DNA of 64,000 nucleotides from Chlorobaculum limnaeum. GTDB taxonomy: Bacteria; Bacteroidota; Chlorobiia; Chlorobiales; Chlorobiaceae. Both the position numbers and the translations under genes were made by a program. Shown piece after piece: positions 17,201 through 28,937 of the stretch; position 1 is the stretch's first letter, and every line of letters begins with the position of its first letter. The notes beneath the pieces were generated by a model, which searched no databases, had not been told where the DNA came from, and worked only from the letters and a program-made list of their open reading frames with translations. The stretch covers positions 762,001-826,000 of the forward strand of contig NZ_CP017305.1 of assembly GCF_001747405.1 (NCBI RefSeq), read 5' to 3'.

Positions 17201-18043
17201 GTGAAAAAACAGAACACGGCCCACAAAGGAAAAAACGACAAGACGCAGTCGCGTGAATGGTTCGAGGCGCTCGTCATCGCAGCTCTCGTGGCGACAATAC
17301 TCAGAATGTTCGTCATTGAATCGTACAGAATCCCGACGGGTTCGATGGAAAAAACCCTGCTCGCCGGCGATTTCCTTTTTGTCAACAAGTTCGTTTACGG
17401 GGCCAGGGTGCCCTTCACCGATCTCAATCTTCCCAAAGTTCGTGACGTCGGACGCGGCGACATTATCGTCTTCAAGTTTCCCCGCGACCGGAGCCTGAAC
17501 TACATCAAGCGCTGCATTGCACTGCCGGGAGACAGGCTCGAAATTCGCAACCAGCAGGTCTTCATCAACGGCAAACTCGTTCCACTGCCGCCCCACGCGC
17601 AGTTCATCGGCACGAAAATGCCGCCCGGCGTGCCTGAATTCCAGATATTTCCGGCCATGTCCGATTACAACAAGGATAATTACGGCCCGATTCACATTCC
17701 GCGTAAAGGCGACGTGATCTCACTCACATCGAAGACGCTTCCGCTCTATCGCGACCTGATCGCCTACGAGGGGCACACGGTCAGTCTCGTTGGCGACCAG
17801 GTGTTCATCGATGGCGGCGCGGCGGACCGTTACACGGTTGATCGCAACTACTATTTCGCGATGGGCGACAACCGCGACAATAGCCTCGACAGCCGGTACT
17901 GGGGTTTTCTGCCGGAAAGCGACATGGTGGGCCAGGCCATGATGGTCTACTGGTCATGGGATCCCGACCTGCCGCTGGTGTTCGATCCGGTTGAAAAGAT
18001 CGCCTCGATTCGCTGGAATCGCATCGGGCTGGTAGTTCACTGA
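17201..18043 (+). CDS. lepB: Signal peptidase I
   Basis: 280 residues from a GTG. One N-terminal membrane segment (about 22-38) precedes the catalytic IPTGSMEKTL (Ser48 nucleophile) and SLNYIKRCIALPGD (Lys103 general base), then FAMGDNRDNSLDSRYWGF near 235. A longer insert around residues 130-190 is common in Bacteroidota/Chlorobiota enzymes. It cleaves secretory signal peptides at the periplasmic face of the inner membrane. Its 3' end overlaps by 7 bp the 3' end of the convergent gene 18037-18447. Confidence 0.95.
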   Translation: MKKQNTAHKGKNDKTQSREWFEALVIAALVATILRMFVIESYRIPTGSMEKTLLAGDFLFVNKFVYGARVPFTDLNLPKVRDVGRGDIIVFKFPRDRSLNYIKRCIALPGDRLEIRNQQVFINGKLVPLPPHAQFIGTKMPPGVPEFQIFPAMSDYNKDNYGPIHIPRKGDVISLTSKTLPLYRDLIAYEGHTVSLVGDQVFIDGGAADRYTVDRNYYFAMGDNRDNSLDSRYWGFLPESDMVGQAMMVYWSWDPDLPLVFDPVEKIASIRWNRIGLVVH

Positions 18044-18447
18044 TCGCTGTTCGAAAGGATTGCATGGCAGATCTTGCGAAGCGAGAGCAGCTCGTCCGCC
18101 GGTCTGAACGGGAAGAAACTGAGGTCGGAGCATTCGATCCGAAGTTCCGCGATTTCTAAAACGGAACGGTTCGTTCTTTGGCTTTCGTCATTTCTGATCG
18201 GGATCAGTTCGAGATTTTTCAGCATCAGTGAATTCAGGTCAGCGCCTGACCTGAGCGAGCCGATGTCGATCCGGTATCGCTGGCCGGCCTCGGTGATGAA
18301 GCGTTGCTTGAGATGGCGCTTGAAGGAGTGGTCCAGCCAGAAATTCAGCGATAGCCATACCGCGAGGTATGCCAAGGCAAAAATCATTCCCGGCGAGAGG
18401 AAGAGTGCAGTGAACCACTTTTTGCCGGATTCGCGTTTAATTTTCAT
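18037..18447 (-). CDS. Hypothetical membrane-anchored protein
   Basis: 136 residues. A basic N-terminus precedes one transmembrane helix (MIFALAYLAVWLSLNFWL, about 21-38). The rest is soluble, with RYRIDIGSLRSGADLNSLML resembling the first strands of AsmA/DUF748-type lipid-transfer domains; this resemblance is weak. I do not recognise the family. Its last codons overlap the end of lepB on the opposite strand. Confidence 0.6.
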   Translation of the reverse strand: MKIKRESGKKWFTALFLSPGMIFALAYLAVWLSLNFWLDHSFKRHLKQRFITEAGQRYRIDIGSLRSGADLNSLMLKNLELIPIRNDESQRTNRSVLEIAELRIECSDLSFFPFRPADELLSLRKICHAILSNSDQ

Positions 18448-18613
18448 GGAGACAGCTGCTTGATTACCGATAAGAGAACCAGTTTGCTGGTCATCGTTCT
18501 ATATGATTATTGCCGGTAGCCTGAAAATGATGCAGTAGTCATGGTACTCAATATATAATTGGCGAGGCTACCTTCATATGATTTTTTTACTTTATCGTAG
18601 CATTCAATAATTC

Positions 18614-20128
18614 ATGATCAGATCTTTTTCGGAACAGGCGGCAGACTCTCCCGAGGAGCCGTCTTTTAACCTGACCCCACTGGTCAGAACCTTCCAGGCC
18701 GACACGGAAACCCCGGTATCGGTATACCTCAAACTCCAGCGCCCCTACTCCTGCCTGCTCGAATCGGTCGAGGGGGAGGAGCGCATGGCGCGTTACTCCT
18801 ATATCGCCGTAGATCCGGTGGCCGTGCTCAAGGGAATGGTGGGCGGCGAAATTTCTCTCGACGTGCGCGACAAGCGCTACGCGGCGTTGTCCGCCATTGT
18901 CGAACAGGAGAGCGACCTTCGCGCCGTCGTCGATCGCTGCATGGCGATGTTCACCTCTGAAGAGCTCCCGCGCCGCAAGAGCGGTTCGCAGCAGATGAGC
19001 ACCTCCGGCGTGTTCGGCTACTTCGGTTACGATACCCTGCATCTCATCGAAAAGATTCCCGCGCCCGAAAAGCCCGACCCGGCGCAAATGCCCGACCTCT
19101 GCCTGCTCTTCTGCGATACGTTGGTCATCTTCGACAACGTGATGCGCAAGCTTTTTCTGGTGGCCAACTATCTCGACACCGCCGATCGCGCTCGCGCTGA
19201 AAGCAAGATCGACGAGCTGGCGGCGCTCTTGCAGGAGCCGCTCGTGCCCGCCCTCGTGCCGTTTCAGCCGGAGCAGCCGGAGCCGGTCGTTTCCAACACC
19301 ACACGCGACGAGTACTACGCCAAGGTGCTCAAGGCCAAGGAGTACATTCTCAGCGGCGACATCTTTCAGGTGCAGATTTCGCAGCGTCTGAAACGCACGC
19401 TGCACACCCGGCCGTTCGACGTCTACCGCGTGCTGCGCACGATAAATCCTTCGCCCTATCTCTACTTTTTCGACTTCGAGGATTTCCACGTTGTCGGCTC
19501 CTCGCCCGAACTGCTGGTCAAAGTCGAGCGCGACCACACCGGACGCCGCATCGTCGATACCCGCCCGATCGCCGGCACGCGGCGGCGCGGCGAGACGTTC
19601 GAGGAGGACGAGCGCAACGCCCGGGAGCTGATCTCCGACGAGAAGGAGCGGGCCGAGCACCTGATGCTCATCGACCTGAGCCGCAACGACATCGGGCGCA
19701 TCGCCAAAATCGGCACGGTCGAGACCAACGAGATGATGGTGATCGAAAAGTACTCGCACGTCATGCACATCGTCAGCAACGTGCGCGGCGAGCTGCAGGA
19801 GGGGCTGACAGCGATGGACGCCTTCTGGTCGTGCTTCCCGGCGGGCACGCTCACCGGCGCGCCGAAGGTTCGGGCGATGGAGATTATCTACGAGCTGGAG
19901 ACGGAGAAGCGCGGTCTGTACGGCGGCGCGGTGGGCTACCTCGATTTCCGTGGCCAGCTCAACACGGCCATCGCCATCCGCACGATGGTGATTCGTGACG
20001 GCGTGATCTATTTCCAGGCAGCGGGTGGCATCGTGGCCGACTCGACGCCCGAATTCGAATATGAAGAAACCATGAACAAAATGAGGGCCGGACTGACGGC
20101 TCTCGAAAGTATTGAGAAATCTCTCTGA
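18614..20128 (+). CDS. trpE: Anthranilate synthase component I
   Basis: 504 residues. The N-terminal domain has SCLLESVEG, the LLES tryptophan feedback motif, so inhibition by tryptophan is expected. The chorismate-binding domain shows SGDIFQVQISQR, SPELLV, TRPIAGTRRRG, DLSRNDIGR and FPAGTLTGAPK. It converts chorismate plus ammonia (supplied by TrpG) to anthranilate. trpG is not adjacent. No leader peptide with tandem Trp codons was seen in the 166 bp upstream. Confidence 0.95.
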   Translation: MIRSFSEQAADSPEEPSFNLTPLVRTFQADTETPVSVYLKLQRPYSCLLESVEGEERMARYSYIAVDPVAVLKGMVGGEISLDVRDKRYAALSAIVEQESDLRAVVDRCMAMFTSEELPRRKSGSQQMSTSGVFGYFGYDTLHLIEKIPAPEKPDPAQMPDLCLLFCDTLVIFDNVMRKLFLVANYLDTADRARAESKIDELAALLQEPLVPALVPFQPEQPEPVVSNTTRDEYYAKVLKAKEYILSGDIFQVQISQRLKRTLHTRPFDVYRVLRTINPSPYLYFFDFEDFHVVGSSPELLVKVERDHTGRRIVDTRPIAGTRRRGETFEEDERNARELISDEKERAEHLMLIDLSRNDIGRIAKIGTVETNEMMVIEKYSHVMHIVSNVRGELQEGLTAMDAFWSCFPAGTLTGAPKVRAMEIIYELETEKRGLYGGAVGYLDFRGQLNTAIAIRTMVIRDGVIYFQAAGGIVADSTPEFEYEETMNKMRAGLTALESIEKSL

Positions 20129-20152
20129 TCAACCTCAAAACTTCAACTCGGA

Positions 20153-21670
<1,518 letters not shown>

Positions 21671-21716
21671 TGCTCTTTGCCTACAGGATAAAGTTTCCTA
21701 AATTGCTTGAAACGAA

Positions 21717-21752
21717 GTAAAGTCGGCCAGGCTGCTGACTTTACTTTTTTTT
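21717..21752 (+). terminator. Terminator after the DegP-like gene
   Basis: GTAAAGTC pairs with GACTTTAC around a loop that itself contains GGCC..GGCT, followed by eight T. This is a textbook intrinsic terminator 47 bp past the stop. Confidence 0.85.
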
Positions 21753-21848
21753 GTTTGCCAAATGATCCATTGCTGTCGTGACCTCTGGCGGACACCAGTA
21801 AAATCCTATTGACCCGGCGAGTCGGGGCTGGGTGGCGCTCGAAAATGT

Positions 21849-21870
21849 CATCCCGAACGTTTTCGGGATG
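21849..21870. other. Perfect short inverted repeat upstream of greA
   Basis: CATCCCGAA pairs with TTCGGGATG around a 4-nt loop. There is no T tract. It sits about 80 bp before greA and could be a regulatory stem or a small dispersed repeat. Confidence 0.4.
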
Positions 21871-21947
21871 GAACGCCATGATACTTTTTAGCGGTGCCCA
21901 GGTGATCATACGTTCCTCAGCATCGCCAACCAAAACCATGAACTGAC

Positions 21948-22427
21948 ATGAGTGACCGAATTTATCTGACACGGGATGGGTACAACCGGCTCAAGGAGGA
22001 GCTTCACCTGTTGACGACCGAGACCCGCAAGGAGGTGCTCGAAAAGATCGCCGAGGCGCGTTCGCACGGAGACCTGAGCGAAAACGCCGAGTACGACGCC
22101 GCCCGCGAAGAGCAGTCGCAGCTCGAAGCGAAAATTTCCGATCTCGAAAACAAGCTCGCTTCCGCCACCATTCTCGACCCCAAGCAGATCAAGACGGACA
22201 AGGTCTATATTCTCACCTCGGTCAAGCTGCGTAACCTGCAAGTCGATGACGAAATCATCGAGTACACTCTGGTTTCATCCGAGGAGGCCGACATGGATCT
22301 CGGCAAAATTTCCGTGCGCTCTCCCGTCGGGCGCTCGCTGATCGGCAAGTCCGTGGGCGAAAAGGTGAAAATCAGCGTGCCGAAAGGGGAGTTGCATTAT
22401 GAAATCCTCGATATTTTTGTTAAATAG
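21948..22427 (+). CDS. greA: Transcription elongation factor GreA
   Basis: 159 residues, the standard GreA length. The N-terminal coiled-coil ([20 protein letters not shown], then [20 protein letters not shown] with the acidic [11 protein letters not shown] tip) enters the RNA polymerase secondary channel and stimulates transcript cleavage. The C-terminal FKBP-like domain ends [20 protein letters not shown]. It leads a short cluster with a small unknown gene and tpiA. Confidence 0.96.
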   Translation: MSDRIYLTRDGYNRLKEELHLLTTETRKEVLEKIAEARSHGDLSENAEYDAAREEQSQLEAKISDLENKLASATILDPKQIKTDKVYILTSVKLRNLQVDDEIIEYTLVSSEEADMDLGKISVRSPVGRSLIGKSVGEKVKISVPKGELHYEILDIFVK

Positions 22428-22451
22428 CGAGCCAAATCAAACACCATATCC

Positions 22452-22676
22452 ATGGGCAAACGACAGATAATCTACACATCCCGTCAGATTGGCGGCGCTC
22501 GCGAGCTGCTCGACAAGGAGATCAATCTCATCACCAAAGAGCAGCGGGTGTGGCACGGCTACGTCACGGCCATCGATCAGGACAAGATCGAACTCAAGGA
22601 CTCCCGCTTCTGGAAGCACACCTTCAAGGTGGCCGATATCGATAAAATTTACAGTGAAGTCGTAACCGATTACTGA
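22452..22676 (+). CDS. Small conserved-looking hypothetical protein
   Basis: 74 residues, beginning [20 protein letters not shown] and ending [16 protein letters not shown]. The ATG follows the greA stop by 24 bp, and tpiA begins 2 bp after its stop, so it is embedded in an operon. The sequence is compact and charged, with alternating hydrophobics ([17 protein letters not shown]) suggestive of a small beta-barrel. No family recognised. Confidence 0.7.
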   Translation: MGKRQIIYTSRQIGGARELLDKEINLITKEQRVWHGYVTAIDQDKIELKDSRFWKHTFKVADIDKIYSEVVTDY

Positions 22677-22677
22677 T

Positions 22678-23430
22678 ATGCGCAGAAAAATTGTTGTCGG
22701 CAACTGGAAGATGAACAACACCATTGCCGAATCGGTCGAGCTTGCGACCGCGATTGCCGAGAAAGTCGGCGGCGACGGCGTCACGTGCGAGGTTGGCATC
22801 GCGCCGACCTTTCCGGCGTTGCACGAAGTTGGCAAGGTGATCGAGTGGAGCGGCATCAGGCTCTGCGCCCAGAACTGCCATTACGAGAACGATGGTGCGT
22901 TCACCGGCGAGGTCTCCACCCGGATGCTTGCCGCGGCGGGATGCAGCTACGTTATCGTCGGCCACTCGGAGCGCCGTCAGTATTTCGGCGAAACCAGCCA
23001 GATCGTCAACCGCAAGGTGCAGAAGGCGCTTGCCGAGGGTCTGTCGGTCATCATGTGCGTCGGCGAAACGCTCGATGAGCGCGAGCGCGGCGTGACGGAT
23101 GAAGTCGTCGCCACCCAGGTGGTCGAAGGACTTGCCGATGTAACCGACCTCACCAATCTGGTGATCGCCTACGAACCGGTCTGGGCCATCGGCACCGGCA
23201 AAACCGCCACCAGCCAGCAGGCGCAGGATGTTCACGCGATGATCCGCGCCAAAGTCGCCGAACTCTACGGCCAGCAAGCGGCGGATCACCTCAGAATACA
23301 GTACGGCGGCAGCGTCAAACCCTCGAACGCAGTCGAACTCTTCGGAATGCCCGACATCGACGGCGGCCTCATCGGCGGCGCAAGCCTCAAGGTTGACGAC
23401 TTCATGGGGATTGTCGAAGCCGCGGGGTAA
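22678..23430 (+). CDS. tpiA: Triosephosphate isomerase
   Basis: 250 residues, full length. Substrate and catalytic residues are visible: NWKMN (Asn9, Lys11), VGHSERR (His96), [12 protein letters not shown] (Glu166) and the phosphate-binding YGGSVKP and GGASL loops. It interconverts glyceraldehyde 3-phosphate and dihydroxyacetone phosphate for gluconeogenesis from fixed carbon and for glycolysis. It is the last gene of the greA cluster and is followed by a terminator. Confidence 0.97.
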   Translation: MRRKIVVGNWKMNNTIAESVELATAIAEKVGGDGVTCEVGIAPTFPALHEVGKVIEWSGIRLCAQNCHYENDGAFTGEVSTRMLAAAGCSYVIVGHSERRQYFGETSQIVNRKVQKALAEGLSVIMCVGETLDERERGVTDEVVATQVVEGLADVTDLTNLVIAYEPVWAIGTGKTATSQQAQDVHAMIRAKVAELYGQQAADHLRIQYGGSVKPSNAVELFGMPDIDGGLIGGASLKVDDFMGIVEAAG

Positions 23431-23456
23431 GGCAAGAGGTTGGAATTTCAGCATTG

Positions 23457-23488
23457 AAAGGCTGCTCAGTGATTGGGCAGCCTTTTTT
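23457..23488 (+). terminator. tpiA terminator
   Basis: AAAGGCTGC pairs with GCAGCCTTT and runs into six T. The same stem sequence is used after typA (49440-49470). Confidence 0.85.
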
Positions 23489-23504
23489 GTTTTGGGGATG
23501 ACGG

Positions 23505-23546
23505 AATAGGTCTTATAAGTCCTATAGGTCGTATAGGACTTATAGG
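23505..23546. repeat. Nonamer tandem repeat array, copy A
   Basis: After AATAGG come four 9-bp units: TCTTATAAG, TCCTATAGG, TCGTATAGG, ACTTATAGG. The consensus is (T/A)CNTATA(A/G)G. Three other copies of the array occur at 25499, 43363 and 49498, all at convergent gene ends. Confidence 0.85.
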
Positions 23547-23547
23547 G

Positions 23548-23584
23548 AAAAGAGTTACGATTCGGCAGTTGTTTCCTATGAGCG
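23548..23584 (-). pseudogene. Remnant of the 3' end of thiC
   Basis: On the minus strand it reads Arg-Ser-stop-Glu-Thr-Thr-Ala-Glu-Ser-stop, against Arg-Ser-Gln-Glu-Thr-Thr-Ala-Gly-Gln-stop at the end of intact thiC (25541). About 32 of 38 aligned bases match. It directly follows nonamer array A, just as the real thiC end directly follows array B. Confidence 0.6.
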
Positions 23585-23873
23585 CGGGGTAGTGATGGGG
23601 GTTGGTTTTGTGGGTGGATTTGCGGTAAATTCTTTTTTTGAGAATGAGCGCTGATTGGTTGGTCGCTTTTGAGCAGATGAGTGTTCTGCTGATCCGTACA
23701 ACACCGCAGCATAAAATTCGGTGATGGATGTAAGGCTTTGAAGTAGAATGTTTTATCTGATTTTATGACTGCTTATGGCTGGCGGCTTATGCCGACACGA
23801 ATCAAGAATCAGGTTTCTTATACGGAACCATATAAACACTGTTGGGCCTTTCAGTCCACAGCGAGGAGCGGCC

Positions 23874-24638
23874 ATGTTTGAGGATGACGACCTAAAATGG
23901 CATAACCAAGGAGAGAAAGACGCCGCAGACGGGAAAGATCGCTCAAAGCCATGGCCAATACCTTTCGAGTCAGATGAGAGCTACCAGGCGCGGTGTAACG
24001 CCTACGACAGAGGATATTTTCACACAACCGGCCAAGTGGACGGTGCTAACCTAAAGTGGACCAAGTCTACGCCAACCACACGGCTCTTTGAGTCCGAAAC
24101 GGACAAACTACGAGAGTCCGCCTACCGAAAAGGATACGAAAGTGGAGCCAGAGCACCACGATCTAAAGGCGATTCAGGCATAAATTCTGACGTAACGATA
24201 TCAAACGAAAGTACATCGTCTTCTTACGGATCACATTCTGGTCATTATTCGGGCATCTCTCCAAAGCCTTTTAGTACCCTGATAGTTATCATCTATTTTG
24301 GCGTGATTATTAGCTACTACCTTTTGTGGCTCGTACACCCACACCCAGAGAAGTTCTTGGGTGGATTAATAGAAGCGTTTATTAATAATTGTTGGTCACC
24401 AACCAGTGACCCAGTTCTAAATTTCTTTATAGATGCAATCATTATCGTTGTTGGTATTCCAATTGCTTTGGCGCTTGCTGGTGGAATACTTGGCACCGGC
24501 ATAGTACTGTTCTTGGTTTTTGGGGTTGGCTGGCTTCTATTGAAGCTCGCTAGCCTGAGTCCATTCGGTGCGATAGTGGCAATTGGCATATCTCTTGGCC
24601 TGCTATACGGTGCGTTCAAGTGGGTGCGTGCGAGATAG
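23874..24638 (+). CDS. Hypothetical multi-pass membrane protein, accessory
   Basis: 254 residues from the ATG at 23874, which has GAGGAG six bases upstream; the longer frame from 23775 lacks such a site. The N-terminal half is hydrophilic with two similar tracts (WHNQGEKDAADGKDRSKPW and YQARCNAYDRGYFHTTGQ; later ESAYRKGYESGARAP), reminiscent of short G(E/Y)xDA.. repeats of unknown role. The C-terminal half has about four hydrophobic helices. Codon use is A+T-richer than in flanking core genes, suggesting transfer. No family recognised. Confidence 0.65.
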   Translation: MFEDDDLKWHNQGEKDAADGKDRSKPWPIPFESDESYQARCNAYDRGYFHTTGQVDGANLKWTKSTPTTRLFESETDKLRESAYRKGYESGARAPRSKGDSGINSDVTISNESTSSSYGSHSGHYSGISPKPFSTLIVIIYFGVIISYYLLWLVHPHPEKFLGGLIEAFINNCWSPTSDPVLNFFIDAIIIVVGIPIALALAGGILGTGIVLFLVFGVGWLLLKLASLSPFGAIVAIGISLGLLYGAFKWVRAR

Positions 24639-24811
24639 CGCCCCTCAAGCTGAACGTTATGATCCACGATGAACTACGATCATCAAAAACATCATCGACG
24701 TTCAATACGGTTGCCCGAATATGACTATTCAAAAGGCGGTGCGTATTTCGTAACGATTTGCACTCGAAACGGCGACCTGATATTGTCAAACCCGCCAAAA
24801 CCTGTACCTCC

Positions 24812-24839
24812 TGTAGGGGTAGCCCTTGCGGCTCCCCTA
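24812..24839. repeat. REP-like element inside the transposase frame
   Basis: TGTAGGGGTAGCCCTTGCGG followed by CTCCCCTA. It translates in frame as V-G-V-A-L-A-A. The homologous position of the second transposase fragment (25365-25391) has V-G-V-A-L-A-A as well. Confidence 0.6.
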
Positions 24840-25049
24840 GTCCCGAAACACATCCCAACCCCGAATCCGACTCTGCACTCCGTTTCGCACTCACGCCAAT
24901 TGGTGAAATTGTAGAACGCAATTGGCGAATGTTGCCCGACCGGTTTCCGATGGTGTCGCTGGATGAATACGTCATTATGCCTAATCACTTGCATGGCATT
25001 GTGGTTATCAACGAACGGGACCAATCGAATTTTTGTGGTGCTGGGGAAA

Positions 25050-25075
25050 GGGTAGGCGCGAGGCCTACCCCTACA
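25050..25075. repeat. Second REP-like element inside the transposase frame
   Basis: GGGTAGGCGCGAGGCCTACC followed by CCTAC, a palindrome read in frame as R-V-G-A-R-P-T-P-T. It resembles the other dispersed elements but in the opposite orientation. Confidence 0.55.
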
Positions 25076-25315
25076 GTTCCAAGAACCGCAGCAATACCGA
25101 CATTGGGAATGATTGTTGGGGCGTTCAAATCAATGTCGATACATGATGTTCTTGCTCACATTGAAGAGAATGGTTTGGATATGATCGGGAAAATCTGGCA
25201 GCGGAACTACTTTGAACGGGTCATCAGAAATGAACGTGATCTGGACAACATCAGAACCTATATCAGAAACAATCCCAGGAATTGGGAACGAGACGACGAA
25301 AACCCGGCAAGATGA

Positions 25316-25480
25316 TCGCAACGGCACCCAGATATTGTCAAACCCGCCAAAACCTGTTCCTGCCGTAGGGGTAGCCCTCGCGGCTACCCACTCTTCCGAA
25401 ACGCCTCCCAACTCCAAACCCGACAATGCACTTCTATTCGAACTGGCTCCAATCGGCAAAATCGTTGATAGCCACGATAA
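25316..25480 (+). pseudogene. Fragment of a second RAYT transposase gene
   Basis: The reading RNGTQILSNPPKPVPAVGVA then LLFELAPIGKIVDS aligns with RNGDLILSNPPKPVPPVGVA and RFALTPIGEIVERN of the preceding copy. Here the frame is intact through the palindromic element, but the conserved catalytic regions are absent and the sequence breaks off into the nonamer array. It is a truncated, diverged copy rather than a recent duplication. Confidence 0.7.
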
Positions 25481-25498
25481 AGTGTGCGCTGAAGGCCG

Positions 25499-25531
25499 AA
25501 TAAGTCTTATACGACCTATAAGTCCTATGAG
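25499..25531. repeat. Nonamer tandem repeat array, copy B
   Basis: After AATAAG come TCTTATACG, ACCTATAAG and TCCTATGAG, three 9-bp units of the same family as copy A. It abuts the 3' end of thiC. Confidence 0.8.
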
Positions 25532-25540
25532 CAAAAGAAG

Positions 25541-27372
<1,832 letters not shown>

Positions 27373-27548
27373 TGATTTTCGACGCTCACGAGGAAGCGCC
27401 TTTTGACAAGTCACGATAACCAAATTCACCCTGATTTCCAAGGATGGCCGCCGGACGCACTCCTTGAGAAAGCGGGGGTTTTGTGTAAATTACGGCCTCG
27501 TTTGACGAAGAGGCTTCCATTCAGCTCCAATCCTGTATCATCGGCTCA

Positions 27549-28913
27549 ATGAATAAATTCTTTCGGATTTTCAATCTTGCCAGGCTCTCGCTGTTTCAGA
27601 TAGGGTTCGGCATCATGCTCGGTTTCGTGCAGGACATCCTGAACCGGGTCATGATCAAGGAGCTGTTCCTTCCGGCCACCATCGCGCTCGGCCTGATCAG
27701 CCTCAAGGAGCTGCTCGCCATTCTCGGCGTCAAGGTGTGGGCGGGCAACCTCTCCGACCGCCACAGCATCTTCGGCTATCGCCGCACGCCGTATGTGCTG
27801 ATCGGCCTCTTGAGCTGCATCGTCTCCTTCATCCTCGCGCCGACGGCGGCCTACGAGGTGCGGCTCGATGGAACGGGAAGCCTCGTCAGCATCATTTTTT
27901 CTGCGCTGGGGGATGTCGGCCTCTGGAAGCTCAGCGCCATCTTCCTGATCTTCGGCTTCGGCCTCCAGGTCGCCACCACCGCCTATTACGCCTTGATCGC
28001 CGACATGGTTGACGAAAAAGACATTGGCAAGATCGCTGGAGCGAGCTGGACGCTCATGGTGCTGACGGCCATCATCTCCAACTACAGCATCGGCGTCTAT
28101 CTGAAGGTGTTCACGCCGGAGCGGCTGACCCAGGTTGCCGAGATCGGCGGCCTCGTCTCGCTCATCTTCGGTCTCATCGCCGTGCTCGGCGTCGAGCGCC
28201 GGAATGCCGCGGTCGGCACGCACAAGGAGAAGCACAGCATCAGCTTTCCCCAGGCGATCCGCCTGCTCGCTTCGTCGCCCAATACCATGCTTTTCGCGTT
28301 CTACATTTTTATCTCGATCTTCGCGCTCTTCGCCAACGAGGTGGTAATGGATCCCTTCGGCGCGGAGGTGTTCGGGATGCAGGTCTCCGAGACCACCAAG
28401 CTCTTCAAGCCGGTGATGGGCGGCACGCAGCTCATTTTCATGCTGCTGACCGGCTTCCTGCTCTCGAAGATCGGTGCGCGGCGCGGCGCGTATATCGGCA
28501 ATGTCTTCGGCGGAATCGGCTTCGGGCTGATTATCGCCGCCGGGTTCATGCACGACGTGCAGTTCCTGCGCATCGCGCTTGTGGTGACCGGCATCGGCCT
28601 CGGTGCGGCGAGCGTTTCGAACATCACCATGATGATGAACATGACCGCCGGACGGAGCGGCATTTACATGGGTCTCTGGGGCACGGCGCAGAGTCTCGCC
28701 ATCTTCATCGGTCACTCCAGCGCGGGGGTGATTCGCGATCTCGTGTTCCACTTTTCGGGCAACCACATGCTCGCCTACGCGGTCATTTTCGTGCTTGAAA
28801 TCATCGCCTTCACCGCCTCCAGCCTGGTGCTGCCGCACGTATCGCGCGAGGCGTTCGAGGCGGAGAGCGCGGCCAAAATGTCGGAAATCGAGAGTGCCGC
28901 CGAGGCGGGCTGA
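27549..28913 (+). CDS. PucC/LhaA-type MFS transporter (bacteriochlorophyll-associated)
   Basis: 454 residues with about 12 hydrophobic segments. LSLFQIGFGIMLGFVQDILN, VWAGNLSDRHSIFGYRRTPY and TAYYALIADMVDEKDIGKIA are typical of the PucC/LhaA family, a major-facilitator branch found in phototrophs next to photosynthesis genes. Members are needed for assembly of light-harvesting complexes or pigment delivery; in chlorosome bacteria the exact role is not established. It is the best single indication in this half of the window of a phototrophic lifestyle. It starts 341 bp divergently from thiC, with the TPP riboswitch between. Confidence 0.88.
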   Translation: MNKFFRIFNLARLSLFQIGFGIMLGFVQDILNRVMIKELFLPATIALGLISLKELLAILGVKVWAGNLSDRHSIFGYRRTPYVLIGLLSCIVSFILAPTAAYEVRLDGTGSLVSIIFSALGDVGLWKLSAIFLIFGFGLQVATTAYYALIADMVDEKDIGKIAGASWTLMVLTAIISNYSIGVYLKVFTPERLTQVAEIGGLVSLIFGLIAVLGVERRNAAVGTHKEKHSISFPQAIRLLASSPNTMLFAFYIFISIFALFANEVVMDPFGAEVFGMQVSETTKLFKPVMGGTQLIFMLLTGFLLSKIGARRGAYIGNVFGGIGFGLIIAAGFMHDVQFLRIALVVTGIGLGAASVSNITMMMNMTAGRSGIYMGLWGTAQSLAIFIGHSSAGVIRDLVFHFSGNHMLAYAVIFVLEIIAFTASSLVLPHVSREAFEAESAAKMSEIESAAEAG

Positions 28914-28937
28914 TCGAAAAAGGGAGGGAGCTTTGCC

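Larger units (their letters stand above)
23431..23873. other. 443-bp region between tpiA and the accessory membrane-protein gene
   Basis: It holds the tpiA terminator, a nonamer repeat array (23505-23546) and a remnant of the 3' end of thiC (23548-23584). The remaining 290 bp contain no gene I can support. The base composition becomes A+T-richer from about 23600. Confidence 0.6.
24669..25315 (+). pseudogene. REP-associated tyrosine (RAYT/IS200-like) transposase, frameshifted
   Basis: The first part (24669 to about 24838) encodes HHRRSIRLPEYDYSKGGAYF and VTICTRNGD, the typical RAYT N-terminus. The rest continues one frame over with PIGEIVERNWRMLPDRF, the HUH-like MPNHLHGIVVI, PTLGMIVGAFKS, and the catalytic-Tyr region NYFERVIRNERD..IRTYIRNNP. 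Comparison with the second partial copy at 25316 shows one base missing near 24838-24842. RAYTs are single-stranded-DNA Y1-type nucleases linked to REP palindromes. Two REP-like palindromes lie inside the coding region (24812-24839 and about 25050-25075). Confidence 0.8.

Noticed and set aside
18460-18613. trp leader/attenuator upstream of trpE
   Set aside because: A small CCAG...CTGG hairpin is present near 18478, but no leader peptide with clustered Trp codons and no terminator stem were found.
23505-23546. Nonamer array as a degenerate CRISPR
   Set aside because: Units are 9 bp with no spacers and no cas genes nearby; it is a simple tandem repeat.
27549-28838. 430-residue minus-strand frame opposite the PucC-like gene
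   Set aside because: The plus strand encodes a convincing membrane transporter; the antisense frame is His/Asp/Glu-rich shadow sequence.
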